Assembly (NCBI RefSeq): GCF_019175385.1
Contig: NC_083344.1
Location: 8,440,725 to 8,504,724 of the forward strand
Length of the DNA stretch: 64,000 bases
Source of the DNA: Lycium barbarum
Taxonomy: Eukaryota > Streptophyta > Magnoliopsida > Solanales > Solanaceae
Direction: 5' to 3'
A program made the position numbers and the translations under genes. The notes below the pieces were generated by a model. That model saw only the letters and a list, made by a program, of their open reading frames with translations. It was not told the DNA's origin and did no database searches. Below, in pieces: positions 1 to 12,600 of this stretch. How positions within the stretch are numbered: the first letter of the stretch is position 1; every line of letters begins with the position of its first letter.

Positions 1-1327
1 GTTTTGTCTTTCCGAGATCTTTCATCTCAAATTCTTCCTTCAAATATTCAATCGCCTTTTGGAGCTCTTCTGGAGTTCCAATGAGATTTATGTCATCAAC
101 ATAAACAACAAGTATAATGAACCCTGATTTTGGTTTCTTAATAAAAACACATGGACAAATGGCATCATTTATATATCTTTCATTTATCAAGTACTCACTT
201 AGGCGATTATACTACATGCGCCCTGATTGTTTTAAACCATATAATGATCTTTGTAATCTGATTGAATACATTTCTCAAGACTTTAAACCAAATGCTTCAG
301 GCATTTTATATCCTTCAGGAATTTTCATATAAATTTCATTATCAAGTGAGCCATAAAGATAAGTTGTAACCACATCCATCAGATGTATTTCAAGGGTTTG
401 ATAGACAGCTAAACCGATGAGGTATCGAAATGTTATACCATCCATAACTGGTGAATACGTTTCTTCATAGTCGACACCGGGTCTTTGAGAGAATCATTGT
501 GCAACAAGGCGTGCTTTGTATCGCACAATTTCATTTCTCTCATTTCTTTTCCGTACAAAGACCCATTTGTGGCCAACTGGTTTTACACCATTAGGCGTTT
601 GGACTACAGGTCCAAAAACCTCACGTTTAGCAAGTGAATTCAATTCTGATTGCATTGCTTCTTGCCATTTTGGCCAATCATATCTTCGTCGACATTCTTT
701 GACAGATTTAGGTTCCTGATCCTCACTGCCTTTCATAATATTTAGTGCAACATTATATGCAAAAACACTATTCACCACAATTTTCGAACGATTCAAGTTG
801 CCCTCATCACCAATAGAACTTAATGATAGTTCTTTACTCACTAGAGTCTCGGGTTTGCTGATTTCTTCAGGAATATCAGGATTAATCAGATCTTGAATCT
901 CTTCATGAGATCCTTTCATAGTGTCATTCTGATCATTATTTGTATTTCTTTTTCTAGGATTTTTATGCTTGGATCCCAATGGCCTACCACTCTTCAGGCG
1001 TGGATGAGATTCAGAGGCTATGACACTTGTAGATTGTCCCTTTGGAACATCAATTCGAATAGGCACATTCTCTGCAGGGATATGCGACTTAGTTATTCTT
1101 TTCAAATCAGTAAATCCGTCTGGCATTTGATTTGCTATTTTCTGCAAGTGGATGATCTTCTGGATCCCCTGCTCACATATAGGGGCACGTGGATCAAAAT
1201 GAGATAGTGATGGAACTCTCCACGCAATTTCTCTTTTGATTTCTTTTCTCTCTCCCCCTAATTGTGAAAAATTTGTTTCATCAAATCGACAATCTGCAAA
1301 TCGGGCAGTGAATAAAGCTCCCGTCAA
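1..1327 (-). pseudogene. copia integrase C-terminus and reverse transcriptase, partial
   Basis: The segment 494-1327 covers the linker after integrase and the start of the RVT_2 reverse transcriptase (WPKWQEAMQSELNSL, then VGHKWVFVRKRN and RYKARLVAQ). A stop at about 491-493 interrupts the frame, after which sequence down to position 1 still encodes RVT_2 motifs, including the catalytic YVDD at about 80-100. Further stops occur near 210-220. The rest of the polymerase and RNase H lie outside the window. Confidence 0.88.
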
Positions 1328-1358
1328 TGGCTCAAGATAGCGAATAATGGAGGGTGAT

Positions 1359-2033
1359 TCAAACCCAACATATATTCCTAAACTTCTTTGGGGGGGGGGG
1401 GGGCATCTTAGTGCGCTGTGGTGGTGCTACATGCACATATACAGCACAGCCAAAGATTCGGAGATGAGCAATATTTGGTTCATGACCAAATACTAATTGT
1501 GACGGGGAGTATTTATTATAATGAGTCAGTCTGAGACGAATAAGAGATGCTGCATGTAAGATAGCATGACCCCAGACGGTTGTAGGAAACTGTGTTTTCA
1601 TAAGTAATGGTCTTGCTATCAATTGCACACGCTTAATAAATGACTCAGCAAGGCCATTTTGGGTATGAACGTGTGCTACAGGATGTTCAACCTTTATCCC
1701 AACTGATAAACAATAATCATCAAAAGCTTGGGATGTAAATTCTCCAGCATTATCAAGACGTATAGCTTTTATAGGATAATCTGGGAACTGTGCCCTTAAG
1801 CGTATTATTTGTGCCAATAATTTCGCAAACGCCAGGTTGCGAGACGATATGAGGAACACATGAGACCATCTCGAAGACGCATCTATTAGAACCATAAAAT
1901 ATTTGAATGACCCACAAGATGGGTGAATAGGTCCACATATATCCCCATGTATACGCTCTAGAAAAGCAGGGGATTCAACGTCTTCATCGGTGATGACCTG
2001 GTTATCAATTTGCCCTGATGACAAGCGACACAT
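1359..2033 (-). pseudogene. copia integrase core (rve)
   Basis: The DDE core is visible: IHGDICGPIHPSCGSFKYF contains the first Asp, IKAIRLDNAGEFTSQAF the second, and the third position lies in THTQNG-like sequence followed by LAESFIKRVQLIARPLL. The C-terminal copia segment IAHLRIFGCAVYVHV follows. The frame is lost at the 14-G run (1390-1403), where the protein would otherwise continue towards the reverse transcriptase. The integrase would insert cDNA into the genome; this copy is dead. Confidence 0.88.
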
Positions 2034-2620
2034 GAAAATTCACTACTTTCAAGAATCTTCAGGTTCTTAAGTGGATGCCCATTTGAATTTTCAATAATTC
2101 GTCTCATCATTATTGATCCAAGATGACCCATTCGGTCATGCCAAAGCACAAAAGTTCCTGAATCGTTAAACTTCTGGTTTACGATTGAGTGCGCTTCAAT
2201 TGTACTAATTTCTGCATAGTACAGGCCAGAAGACAAAGTTGGTAATTTCTCCAAAACATATTTCTGGCCGGAGACATTCTTTGTAATAATAAGATATTCA
2301 TCATTTGTTTCATTTAATGTCTCGACGTGATACCCATTACGGCGGATATCTTTGAAACTCAACAGGTTTCTTGGGGATCTAGAAGAGAATAATGCATCTT
2401 CTATAACAAGTCTCGTCCCCTTAGGTAGAAATATAGTAGCTCTTCCGGAGCCTTCAATTAATTTCGAATTGCCAGAAATTGTATTAATATTTCCCCTTTT
2501 TCTACGCAAGTGAGAAAAGTATTTCTCATATTTGAATATAGCATGCGTTGTTCCACTATCAATCACACAAATATCTTCATGATAGGTCATTGATCCAAAT
2601 AATATTTGAGGATTTTCCAT
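1958..2620 (-). pseudogene. copia protease and GAG-pre-integrase region
   Basis: This frame carries an aspartic protease signature, VIDSGTTHAIF, near residues 19-29, followed by family-typical sequence (NTISGNSKLIEGSGRATI). A GAG-pre-integrase segment follows, with LWHDRMGHLGSIMMRRI and a zinc-binding CVACHQGK. It continues into the integrase, in another frame, at 2033. The start ATG at 2618-2620 is simply the first in frame after a break, not a true gene start. Confidence 0.85.
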
Positions 2621-2654
2621 ATATTCTTCAAAACGAAAGAATAGACAAAGTAAA

Positions 2655-2805
2655 CATCGAAGTAGATATTATGATTAGACAAAGTATTACACACACTTTA
2701 TTACATATATTACTATTAAACAAAGCATTACACACACTTTATTTACATATATTACTATTAAACAAAGCATTACACACACTTTATTTACATAACTATGGAA
2801 ACATA
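2655..2805. repeat. Short tandem repeat between gag and pol of the copia element
   Basis: A unit of about 42 bp, containing ATTACACACACTTTATT and ATATTACTATTAAACAAAG, is present about three times in a row, the last copy incomplete. It sits between the end of gag (2843) and the protease (2620), where the family normally has continuous coding sequence. It looks like a later local expansion. Confidence 0.75.
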
Positions 2806-2842
2806 ACCACATTAGCTAATACAAACGACATGTATGAAATAT

Positions 2843-3840
2843 CTAAGTTATTACAGATCCATCACCGACCAGATGATCTATTTTCCCTTCAGGGAGTTCA
2901 AAGAAATCTGCCACATCTACATGCATGGGCTCAACATTATCTTCAGAAATAAAATTTGTTTCGGCATCCTTTTCTGCCTTTTTGAGGGAGGCTTGATACA
3001 GCTCAACTAGGTGCTTGGCGTACGACAGGTACGTGACCAGTGCCCTTTTCCTCCACATCGGAAGCATTTATTTTCTGAATTTTTCTTTTGCACAGCTTCA
3101 TGCTTTTCATCCTTCCTTTTACACTACTGGTGGTGAAGGGTATTATTTGGTGCAAGACGAGAATCATTATTAAAATTCCTTCCTCGACCACGACCATGAC
3201 CACGACTAGGGCCACGCCTAGAATGGAAAAAATTTGCCTCATTCACTTCAGGGAATGGGGCAGTACCAGTGGGTCGTCTTTCATGATTTTTCATTAATAA
3301 TTCATTATGTTGTTCAGCCACTAGAAGATGTGAGATTAGATCAGAATATTTCTTGAACTTCATCTCTCGGTATTGCTGCTGCAGGAGCATACTCGAGGCA
3401 GGAAAAGTGGAGAATGTTTTCTCCAGCATATCATGATCAGTGATATTTTCACCATATAATTTCAACTGAGAAATAATTTTAAACATTGCAGAATTATATG
3501 CCTTAACAGATTTAAAATCTTGTAGCATTAAATGGAGCCAATCAAAACGTGCTTGTGGAAGTATGACCATCTTCAGGTGATCATATCTATCTCTCAGATC
3601 ATTCTACAGCGTAAGAGGATCTTTAACCGTGAGATATTCCATTTTCAAATTCTCATCAAGATGATTGCGGAGGAATATCATTGCCTTGGCACGATCTTGG
3701 TTTGACGCCTCATTTTTATCTTTGATGCTGTCTGCCAAACCCATCGCATTAAGGTGAATCTCGGCATCAAGAATCCAAGACATATAGCTATTTCTGGATA
3801 TATCTAAGGCTACAAATTCACGTTTAGAAAGATTTGCCAT
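2843..3840 (-). pseudogene. copia gag (capsid/nucleocapsid), broken
   Basis: The likely start is the ATG at 3838-3840 (MANLSKREFVALD). The next 230 residues resemble the UBN2/gag-polypeptide family of plant copia elements (YMSWILDAEIHLNAMGL, later FDWLHLMLQDFKSVKAYNS). A stop lies near 3601-3603 between the two main parts. A CCHC zinc knuckle (KCFRCGGKGHWSRTC) is readable at about 3020-3067 but lies in a different frame from the segments on either side. In an intact element gag forms the virus-like particle and binds the RNA. Confidence 0.8.
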
Positions 3841-3921
3841 TAGTAAAAGAAAAAAAGAAATCAATACCTTCGAGGCTTTTAAAGTATTTGCTCGAGATAA
3901 CAGAATCTCGTGCTGATAACG

Positions 3922-4126
3922 TGTTATAAAATAAAAACTATAAAGTAAATACACGGAAGAAATATGTAGAGAGATATGAGATGTATTGCTCATCTTTTAA
4001 TTCTACATATGGCCACTATTTATAAGGAAAAATATATGCTTAATGGCTAAGCCATATAAGATGACAACTAAGGGGTCATGTACTCTTGGTGGCTAAGTAA
4101 CTTAATGGACAAACATACTCATAACA
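3922..4126 (-). repeat. 5' LTR of the left copia element
   Basis: This 205-bp segment starts (minus strand) with TGTTATGAG and ends with TTATAACA, giving the usual TG..CA ends with short inverted repeats TGTTA/TAACA. A TATA box (CTTATAAATAG on the minus strand, about 4014-4026) gives the LTR its likely promoter. Just downstream, at 3903-3921, is GTTATCAGCACGAG, the likely primer-binding region. The second LTR lies outside the window, so the boundaries rest on terminal motifs only. Confidence 0.7.
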
Positions 4127-4152
4127 ATTCTGATTTTTTTTAATTATTATAG

Positions 4153-6273
4153 TGTCACGTCCCAACAGGCGTGAGTGGCACCCACAGTAGTCCTATAGTG
4201 GGCGAACCAATCCCTTAACCCATTATCAATCCAATTTCAATTACTTAAACCAATTAATAAACATTGATCACGAATAATGGAATAAGATGTCTGACAATAA
4301 AATAAATAAAATAGCGAGTGCAGAAACCTGGCTATTACATCTTCAAAAATCTGAATGTCACTGTACAAGAACTCTAACCAACAATGTCTAAAAGGAGAGA
4401 TACTGTCTAAAAATAAACATAATGTCTGGAATGAAATTGACATCTGAAATAAAGGAAGATCTTCAAGCGGCATGGCACAGATAGGAGTTCACTCTCTGAT
4501 CTTAGTAACAAATAGCCTCAACTAGATGAGAGGTCTGGAAGACGTCTCTGGCTCAAAATCTGCACTCACAAAAAAATGCAGCATGTGTAGGTCAGTACAA
4601 ACAACACGTACTGGTAGTTATCATAGGCCGACTAAGACTAGTATCATGCATACACACATAAAATCAAAGGAATAGGTAGAGGGGCACAACAAACATGGAT
4701 CACAATAAATATCCTCAAATAATCCGCTTTTAGAATCAATCACCAATTACCAACAATGAAACACCAATACTCAAGCCAAAAGTAAAACAATAAACAATGA
4801 AGCTTCCAGTTCTGTCACATATCTGTACACACATGCTAAATGATAATGTTTTCCTCAAATAGCCATAACCTATAGGGGACCTATGGTGTCCATGTACCAC
4901 TCGTTCCGGAACGAACCTCGGACCACGAGCTCACAGCTAGGCCACATCGCCACCCCCTTGTCAAATGTGTCTTAATAGATGTATATGTTCGATCTCAAAA
5001 TCTCATCAACAATGCCCCATAATCGAATCACAATGAATAACCCAAGAACACATATCAAAGCCAAAAACAAAGTAATACAGTCATAGTAACACAAGTCATA
5101 AGAAGACTCACCAATAACTCTGCTTAACCATAGCCTAATTATACAACTATCTCAATCAATCAGTGAAGGGTATATATGAACACCTTCCTTTCAACATCCT
5201 CAAGAATACATTTCAAGTTTATCAATTTTAACAATGGAGAAGCACTTCACACAATTTAATCATACAACTAACAACGAACACCAAACTCCAAGTCTGAAGA
5301 CCTAGACATGCTTTCTCCCATAAATTCTACGACATATACAATCAACTAATCAAAGTCTAACTCAAGTAAACCGTAACCTACCTCAAAGCAGATTTGAGCA
5401 ATGGAATCACTTCACAACAGCCTTTCCCTTTCGCAATGCCTCAGAATGTTCAAAGTCTAGAAATCATAATACTAAGTAAGTAATGGAGTATTAACTCAAT
5501 TTATGGGTTCTATAATCAATTCAACCCTACAAATTTGGTTTTAGCCAAAGTTCCCATTTTTATTTGAAACCTAGGTCTCAACAAACAATTTTATTCATTG
5601 AATATCCAATTCTCATGCTATGAAGTGATAATCTCTACTCTTAGATGATTAAACAACAATAAACAATAACCCATTAATATTCTAGGGTTTCATGAACTTA
5701 GGTGTTCTAACCTTTTAATTCTCCCTAAACTAGCTTTTATTTGGTGCTAGGAGTTAATACGATTAAAGAACTAATGAGATTAATGGTGGAAAGTTACCTT
5801 GGTGAAGAGTATTGACCTTGCCTTAGAAAATCCGCATCAAGGGTTCTTGGGAACTGTTTTTGGAGTTATGTGAGGAGAGGGGTCGAAATAAGGTATTTAA
5901 CTAAGGTTTCTGCCTTAATGAGGACCGCTGCAGCGGGTCTTTGAAAAATCCAACCCTTCGTTGCAGCGAGACCCCTCCTCGCTGCGGCGGCCTCATTGCA
6001 GCTGAAATCCTTCCGCTGCAGCGATGCATTTTAGGCAGTGAGCACGAAATTTTCTACATTTTTATACTTAGTCTCTCAAAATCATTCTAAGGCCCTATGA
6101 ACACAAGCTAACAAACAAACCAAGTTAAAAACACATCACAGAGTCACTTATAAGTCCTAAAACACAACATAAAACACACCCCAATTTATTTAGGTGCGCA
6201 TTCCTAACCTCGAGAAAGCACTAGCAAGGGTAGAATGGTAAAATTACGCATGATGACCAAGCAAGTTGTTACA
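4153..6273 (-). repeat. 3' LTR of gypsy element A
   Basis: This 2121-bp copy matches 15003-17092 along its whole length. It runs on the plus strand from TGTCACGTCCCAAC to GTTGTTACA, so on the element strand it begins TGTAAC and ends GTGACA. A GC-rich cluster of GCTGCAGCG-like words lies at 5925-6030, and the core GTCAGTAC..GTACT lies at 4591-4613. The two LTRs differ by many substitutions and several small indels, so the insertion is not recent. Confidence 0.93.
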
Positions 6274-6329
6274 TCAGATACCAATTGAACAACGTTCATC
6301 CCCGAACAGACAAGAGGGAAGGGAACAAG

Positions 6330-6767
6330 GGAAAAGGTACTTGAATTAGCCAAAAGATGGGGATACTTATTACGCATATCTGACTCGGTCTCCTTAGTGG
6401 CTTCCTCAACAGGACGATTCTTCCACTAGACCTTAACTATCTCGATTTTTTTTTACCTCAACTTACTCACCTCCCTATCTAATATAGCAATAGGATCTTC
6501 CTCGTAGGACAAATTCTCATCCAACAAAACGGAATCCCAACGAATGATATAGGATCCATCACCATGATACCTTTTCAGCATACAAACATGAAACACCTGA
6601 TGAACACCGAACAACCGTGCAGGTAAAGCTAACTCATACGTTACCTCGCCCACACGATCGAGAATCTCAAATGGGCTAATATATCTAGGACTAAGCTCAC
6701 CTTTCTTCCCAAATCTCATCACACCCTTCATGGGTAAGACTTTCAACAACACTTGTTCCCCCACCAC
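6330..6767 (-). pseudogene. gypsy A integrase C-terminus and chromodomain-like tail
   Basis: The GPY/F-type segment reads GELSPRYISPFEILDRVGEV and YELALPARLFGVHQVFHVCM. After the stop near 6450 the minus frame continues with chromodomain-type residues (KNRPVEEATKETES) at about 6370-6430, a region that often guides integration to heterochromatin. Chromodomains mark chromoviruses such as Tekay/Del. The tail frame is broken. Confidence 0.82.
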
Positions 6768-6806
6768 AAACTCAAGATCCCAGACCTTTCGATCTGCATA
6801 CTCCTT

Positions 6807-7706
6807 CTACCTACTCTGAGCTGCTAAGAGCTTTTCCTGAATTATCTTGACCTTATCTAGAGACTCTCTCAACATATCAGTACCCCAAGGTCTTACCTCA
6901 AATGCATCAAACCACCCAATAGGTGATCTATACTTCCTCCCACAAAGTGCCTCAAGCGGAGCCATATCAATACTCGAATCATTACTATTATTATAAGCGA
7001 ACTCCACCAATGGTAAAAACTGGTCCCAATGACCACCGAAATCAATCACACACGCACGAAGCAGGTCCTCAAGAACCTAAATCATCCACTCGGACTGACC
7101 GTCCGTCTGAGGGTGGAAAGTTGTACTAAGGTCCAACCTAGTACCCAATTCCAAATGCAAATGCTTCCAAAATCGAGATGTAAACGTCGTGCCCCTATCA
7201 GATGTGATGGAAATAAGAACCCCATGTAGACTAACAATCTCATGAATGTAGATCTTGGCTAACTTCTCGGCATTATAAGTAAGCTGGACCGGAATTAAAT
7301 GTGCAGACTTAGTCAACCGATCGACAACGACCCAGATCGAATCAAACTTACCCAAGGTCTTTGGAAGACCCACCACAAAATCTATGGCTATCATTTCCCA
7401 CTTCCATTCAGGAATGGGCATCCTTTGAAGAGTACTACCGGGTCTTTGGTGCTCGTACTTAACCTGCTGAAAATTTAAACACTTGGAAATATAATCAGCT
7501 ATATCACGCTTCATCCTAGCCCACATGCAATGCTGTCTCAAATCACGGTACATCTTCGTAGCACCAGGATGAATAGAATATCTAGAACTGTGAGACTCCT
7601 TTAAAATCGTCTGAATTAAGTTACCCACTTGAGGAACGCACAGGAATCCCTTAACCCTCAACACGCCCTCTTCATCAATCACGGCTTCCTTGGCCTCACC
7701 ACTCAT
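6807..7706 (-). pseudogene. gypsy A integrase
   Basis: The N-terminal zinc-binding region lies around YSIHPGATKMYRDLRQHCMW (usually HHCC), followed by CLNFQQVKYEHQRPGSTL, where the usual C-x2-C is changed to CLNF. The catalytic core shows IAIDFVVGLPKTLGKFDSI (first Asp), ITSDRGTTFTSRFW (second Asp) and a third acidic residue near TDGQSEW. A stop splits it near 7074 and the rest (FGGHWDQFLPLVEFAYNNS) continues at 6807-7049. Confidence 0.9.
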
Positions 7707-7765
7707 TACCTTGTCTCAAATTTTGCATAAACCCAGATCGTCATATTGTTTTGCCTTAATCTGAT

Positions 7766-8311
7766 CTAGAAGAGATGACCTCGCCTCAATAAAAGCCAAC
7801 ACTCTGCCAAAATCGGATAATCAAGTCGCACCAAACTGTTAGCCAGAGCCTGAACCTCCATGGCCAACAGACGCTCTGAAGTGACCAAATGAGCCAAGTT
7901 TCCCATACTGGCTGACTTCCTTCTCAAGGCATCCGCCACTACGTTCGCTTTGCCAAGATGATATAAAATAGTAATATCATAATCCTTCAATAATTCCATC
8001 CATCTCCACTGCCTAGAATTTAGATCCCGCTGAGTAAACACGTGCGGCACGCTATGATGATCAGTGAATATTTCACAATGGATACCATAAAGATAGTGCC
8101 TCTAAATCTTCAATACAAACACCACTACTGCCAACTCTAAGTCATAAGTAGGATAATTATTTTCATGAGTCTTCAATTGCCTAGAAGCATAGGCAATAAC
8201 CCTCTTATCCTGCATCAACACAACACCCAAACTTGAACGGAAAACATCACAATAAACCACAAAATTCTTACCCTCCACGGGCAAAGCAAGAATCGGTGAT
8301 GTAGTCAACAA
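7766..8311 (-). pseudogene. gypsy A RNase H
   Basis: Ty3-type RNase H motifs are present: [20 protein letters not shown], then [20 protein letters not shown] with family residues. After a break near 8101 it continues with [20 protein letters not shown] and [16 protein letters not shown]. The normal substrate is the RNA strand of the RNA/DNA hybrid. At least one stop (about 8099-8101) separates the halves. Confidence 0.88.
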
Positions 8312-8485
8312 ATTCTTGAGCTCTTGAAAGCTCTATTCACACTCATCGGACCACAGAAAAGGTACCTCTTTCTGCGTCAAACAGGTCAAGCGTGATGCAA
8401 TGGAAGCAAACCCCTTCACGAACCGGCGGTAGTAACTAGCTAAACCTATGAAGTTGCGGATTTCTATCACTGATGTGGGCCTAGC

Positions 8486-9619
8486 CTAATAACTGACGGC
8501 CTCAATCTTTTTGGGATCAACCATAATCCCCTCCTTCGAAACCACGTGCCCCAAGAAGGACACCGAATCAAGCCAAAATTCACACTTAGGGAATTTAGCA
8601 TACAACTCCCTATCTCTCAACAATCTAAGGACAACTCTCAGATGTTTTTCATGATCTTCCCTGCTCTTCAAAAATCAATATATCATCAATAAATACAATA
8701 AAAAAAGAATCTAAGAATGGCTTAAAAATTCAGTTCATCAAATTCATAAAAGCAGCTGGGGCATTAGTGAGCCCGAAAGACATGACCAAAAACTCATAAT
8801 GTCCGTATCTAGTTCGGAAAGCTGTCTTAGGGATATCCTCCGCCCGAATCTTTAACTGATGGTAGCCCGATCTCAAATCAATTTTAGAGAACACACATGC
8901 TCCTTGAAGCTGGTCAAACAGATCATCAATGCGGGGAATGGGATATTTATTCTGGATGGTGACTTTATTTAACTGTCTGTAATCAATGCACCTCCGCATA
9001 GTCCTATCCTTCTTTTTCATAAAAAGCACAGGAGCGCCCCACGGAAAGACACTCGGACGAATAAAACCCTTACTGAGAAGGTCCTGAAATTGTTCTTTCA
9101 ATTCCCTCAACTCGGCTGGAGCTATATGGTATGGAGGGATAGAAATACAGCGAGTCCCCAGCTCTAAGTCAATGCAGAAATTAATATCACGGTCTGGTGG
9201 CACACCGGGTAAGTCCGCATGAAACACCTCTGCGAACTCACAAACTACAGGAACTGACTTAAGTGGTGGAATCTCAAAATCAGTGTCACGAATATGCGCC
9301 AAATAAGCCAAACACCCTATCTCAATGAGTTTCTTAGCACGAACATAAGAGATAATTTTCTTTGGGGAGGGACTAAGGTTTCCTTTCCACTCAAGTCTAG
9401 GTATCCCGGGCATAGCTAAGGTGATGGTTTTAGTGTGACAGTCTAGAATCGCATGGTAGAGAGATAGCCAACTCATACTCAGAATAACATCAAAATCTAT
9501 CATGTCTAAAATCATAAATCTACCCAGGTACCATAACCTATAATCGTAATAGCGCAAGATCGAAACACTTTATTCACAACCACAGAATCTCCGACCGGAG
9601 TAGACACAAGGATTGGAAT
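8486..9619 (-). pseudogene. gypsy A protease C-terminus and reverse transcriptase
   Basis: The protease tail ([19 protein letters not shown]) leads into an RVT_1 reverse transcriptase: [52 protein letters not shown]. The stretch from 8672 to 8729, where the catalytic YxDD motif should be, is broken by stops. The following thumb segment [19 protein letters not shown] is readable at 8570-8620. The enzyme would copy element RNA to cDNA; this copy cannot be full length. Confidence 0.9.
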
Positions 9620-9624
9620 ATTAA

Positions 9625-12600
9625 TGTTATATCCCGTATTTTTGAACGTCAGATTATTTGCTGAGGTGGGACCCACACATCGAGATTTTGTTGGGACATC
9701 TGAAAATTCATATGAATCACATATGAGAAGTTAAACACGACTCAAGAAGGACCCTTGGGCCAAATCAAAGTGGAAGTCCTCCAAACGAATATTTTTAAGA
9801 AAACGTTTTCGGGTGATCTGACTTCAAGGGGCAAACACGGTATTATAAGTTTGGAATTTGGAAAAGTATCAAGAAATAGAAGTTGTAGATAATTGAATTA
9901 GCTTTCCAACCATAGGTCGTGGGTGCCCAGGTGACGTCGGTACAAGGAGATATGAACGTTTTAAGGTCGAAAGGTCAGTGAGCTAGGCCCAACTCGGGAC
10001 CAAACCGAGTTGGCCCAAAAAAATCAAAAAAATAATAAGGCCCAAATTTGTGAGGCCCAACCGGCCATGGTTATGGCCCAAGCCCATATTAAATAAACTT
10101 TGGTCAATAAATAAGATGACTAAGTCATCTTTATCACACAACCTCTAGAATATTCAAGAAGTTGAAGAACAAGAAAGAGAAGGAGAAAAGTTGAAGGCCA
10201 TTTCGGCCAAGGGTAAATTTCCAAGGAAAAATTGATAAAAATTCTTCAAAAATCAATCCCTACCAAGTAAAGGGTGCTTAACAAGGTGGAGTTGTTGTTG
10301 GAGCAAGAAAGATTCAAAATCATACAAATTGCCAAGTTGTAGTCAAGTGAGAAGTTGAAGAAGAAAGGTGAGTTTTGATCTTTCTTTATGTGTTATGAAT
10401 GGTTTATATGTGTTGTAGTATGTTAAAATGGATGAAATTCATGAAAGAGATAAAAATAGGGGTGTGGCCGTGAGGTATGGAACATGTATATGTGTGTAGA
10501 AATTGTGTTTTAATTAATTTATCTAGTGTTTGGTTGTTATTGTTGTGAATGATATGTGGAAAATGGAAGTGGAATAAATTTGGAGAGGTTGTAGTGTGTA
10601 TGCTTGATGTTGGTCGTGTAATTGTAGGGTAATATGGAAGAAAAGGAGTCAATTCTATTTAATGTTTTGGTTGTAGTTGAATTGTGGATGCTAGATTGCT
10701 AATGAATGCATAATAATCTTGTGAAGTTGAAGTAGGTGGAGGTTTGTTTTAGAAGTTATGTGAATTGAATGTAATGTTCTTGCATGCATGGAAGGTAATG
10801 TGGTTAGTATGATGTTGTTGGAATATAGATCATGAGGTTGTGATTGTTTTCATTAAAGTTAGAAAGTTTTTGGAAGAAGTAGTAAGTTGATTGAATATGG
10901 AAGTTGTTAGTATTGTTGTAGTTGGAATTGTGGTTGATATTTTGGCCGGGTTTGAATTCCCGGGATTGTTGTTGATTGAAATTAGCCAAGTTGAACTTGG
11001 TGGGATGGAGTATTTATAGGGGAAGTGCTGCCGAAATTTCGGTAGCCAAATGTTTCCTTAAGAATTCAACTCTAAGTATCCTAATAAGAGTTTTGGTAAA
11101 CATGACCAATTTGCAGATTTTGACGAGATTGCAATGTGAATTCGGAATAGCAAAAGAAGCGGAAAGAGGTATGTAAGGTTTCACCCTTCTTTCTATGGCA
11201 TGTCTTAGACGTAATAAGTTGGGTACGCGCCTCGGGGACAACTCTCTTCCCCGGAATCCGCATCCAAAGTTTTCCACTTTTTGTTCAATAGAATTGAACT
11301 AGAAAGTGTGCAAATGATGGAAAGACCTCTTAAACCCCTAGAACTTGCATAAGTGGGACCCGATTACCCTAGGACCCTCACAAGTAATGACATGACACGT
11401 AATATATGTAAATCATATACGTCACCCCATCCGACCCGAGGTGGGCCCGCTACTCTCGGATTTTTCCTTACAGTCTTGCTTGACTTACTTGAAGTGAATC
11501 CAAAGGGAACCTTTGATCCCGATTTCGTTACCAAATGATAAATACTATGACTCCTCTAACGAGGGCACTTCCATGACGATAACGATAACAATGATGTTAG
11601 ATAAGAGAATATGCCTATGATACGTACTACCGGAACGACTCTATGACTAAGATGACTAAGCTAAGTATCTTATGTAAACATGAAAATGATAAACTAATTT
11701 TTGAATCTTATTTATATTTCCTAGCTATGACTTTATTTTCTAAAAGATTTCAAAGTCTATGAACTGTCATCTATGATGCCCCGATTTCATTCTACGTTTA
11801 CTTTAATATTATTCCCCGTTGGTAGTCTCACCTTAAAATACTCGTTCTTTCAAGGTGAGACAAAGCGATCACGAGTGTTCTATAATATAATTGGAGGTCA
11901 CCGACCTTACGTCACTCCGATGACTACATGATTCTTCTTTGGGCTTTCCTGCGTGCCTATGAGACATATGTATATAGGATACGTAAATGCATATAAGACA
12001 TGTAAATGTATGTAAGATATGTGTATATATTTTTAAAATATGCACATGACGAAAGAGCTAGAGCGCTATAGACGCTGATACATGCACATGATACACGTAT
12101 ATGTATATGATAAAAGCACCATAGCGCTATAGACGCTGATGTACCTACATGACACACGTATATGTATATGATAAAAGAGCTAGAGCGCTATAGACGTTGA
12201 TATATGTACATGATATATGCATATGTATACGGGGGAAATGGAGGTAAGGGCAGAGCGTTATGAACGCATATCCACCTGATCAGTTGGCATTACATGATAT
12301 GATATCGTCCCGGACGCGGGATGCCCGGACGCGGGATGTGTATATTTATGGTTAAATAGATCGGCTGCCGACGCCTCGGCAATATGAGATGTCCTATTTT
12401 ATATGTATATGTATATGAACAAGGAAAGATTCTTAAAGGAAAGCTAAGTACGCATAGCACCTGCCAAGGGTATATATATATACAGGTTATGTTTCTACCT
12501 CAGGACATGTGCTATTATTCTCTTATGTCGTTATTTCCGTTTTATACTTTCCGTATGCTACTATTCATGCCTTACATACTCGGTACACTATTCGTACTGA

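Larger units (their letters stand above)
1..4126 (-). mobile_element. Ty1/copia LTR retrotransposon, left-truncated by the window edge
   Basis: Reading the minus strand from 4126 downward, the order is LTR, primer-binding region, gag, protease/GAG-pre-integrase, integrase and reverse transcriptase, the Ty1/copia order. The reverse transcriptase runs off the window at position 1, so RNase H, polypurine tract and 3' LTR are not visible. The coding region is split into at least six pieces by stops and frameshifts, including one at a run of 14 G at 1390-1403, so the copy cannot be autonomous. The target-site duplication cannot be checked because the other end is missing. Confidence 0.9.
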
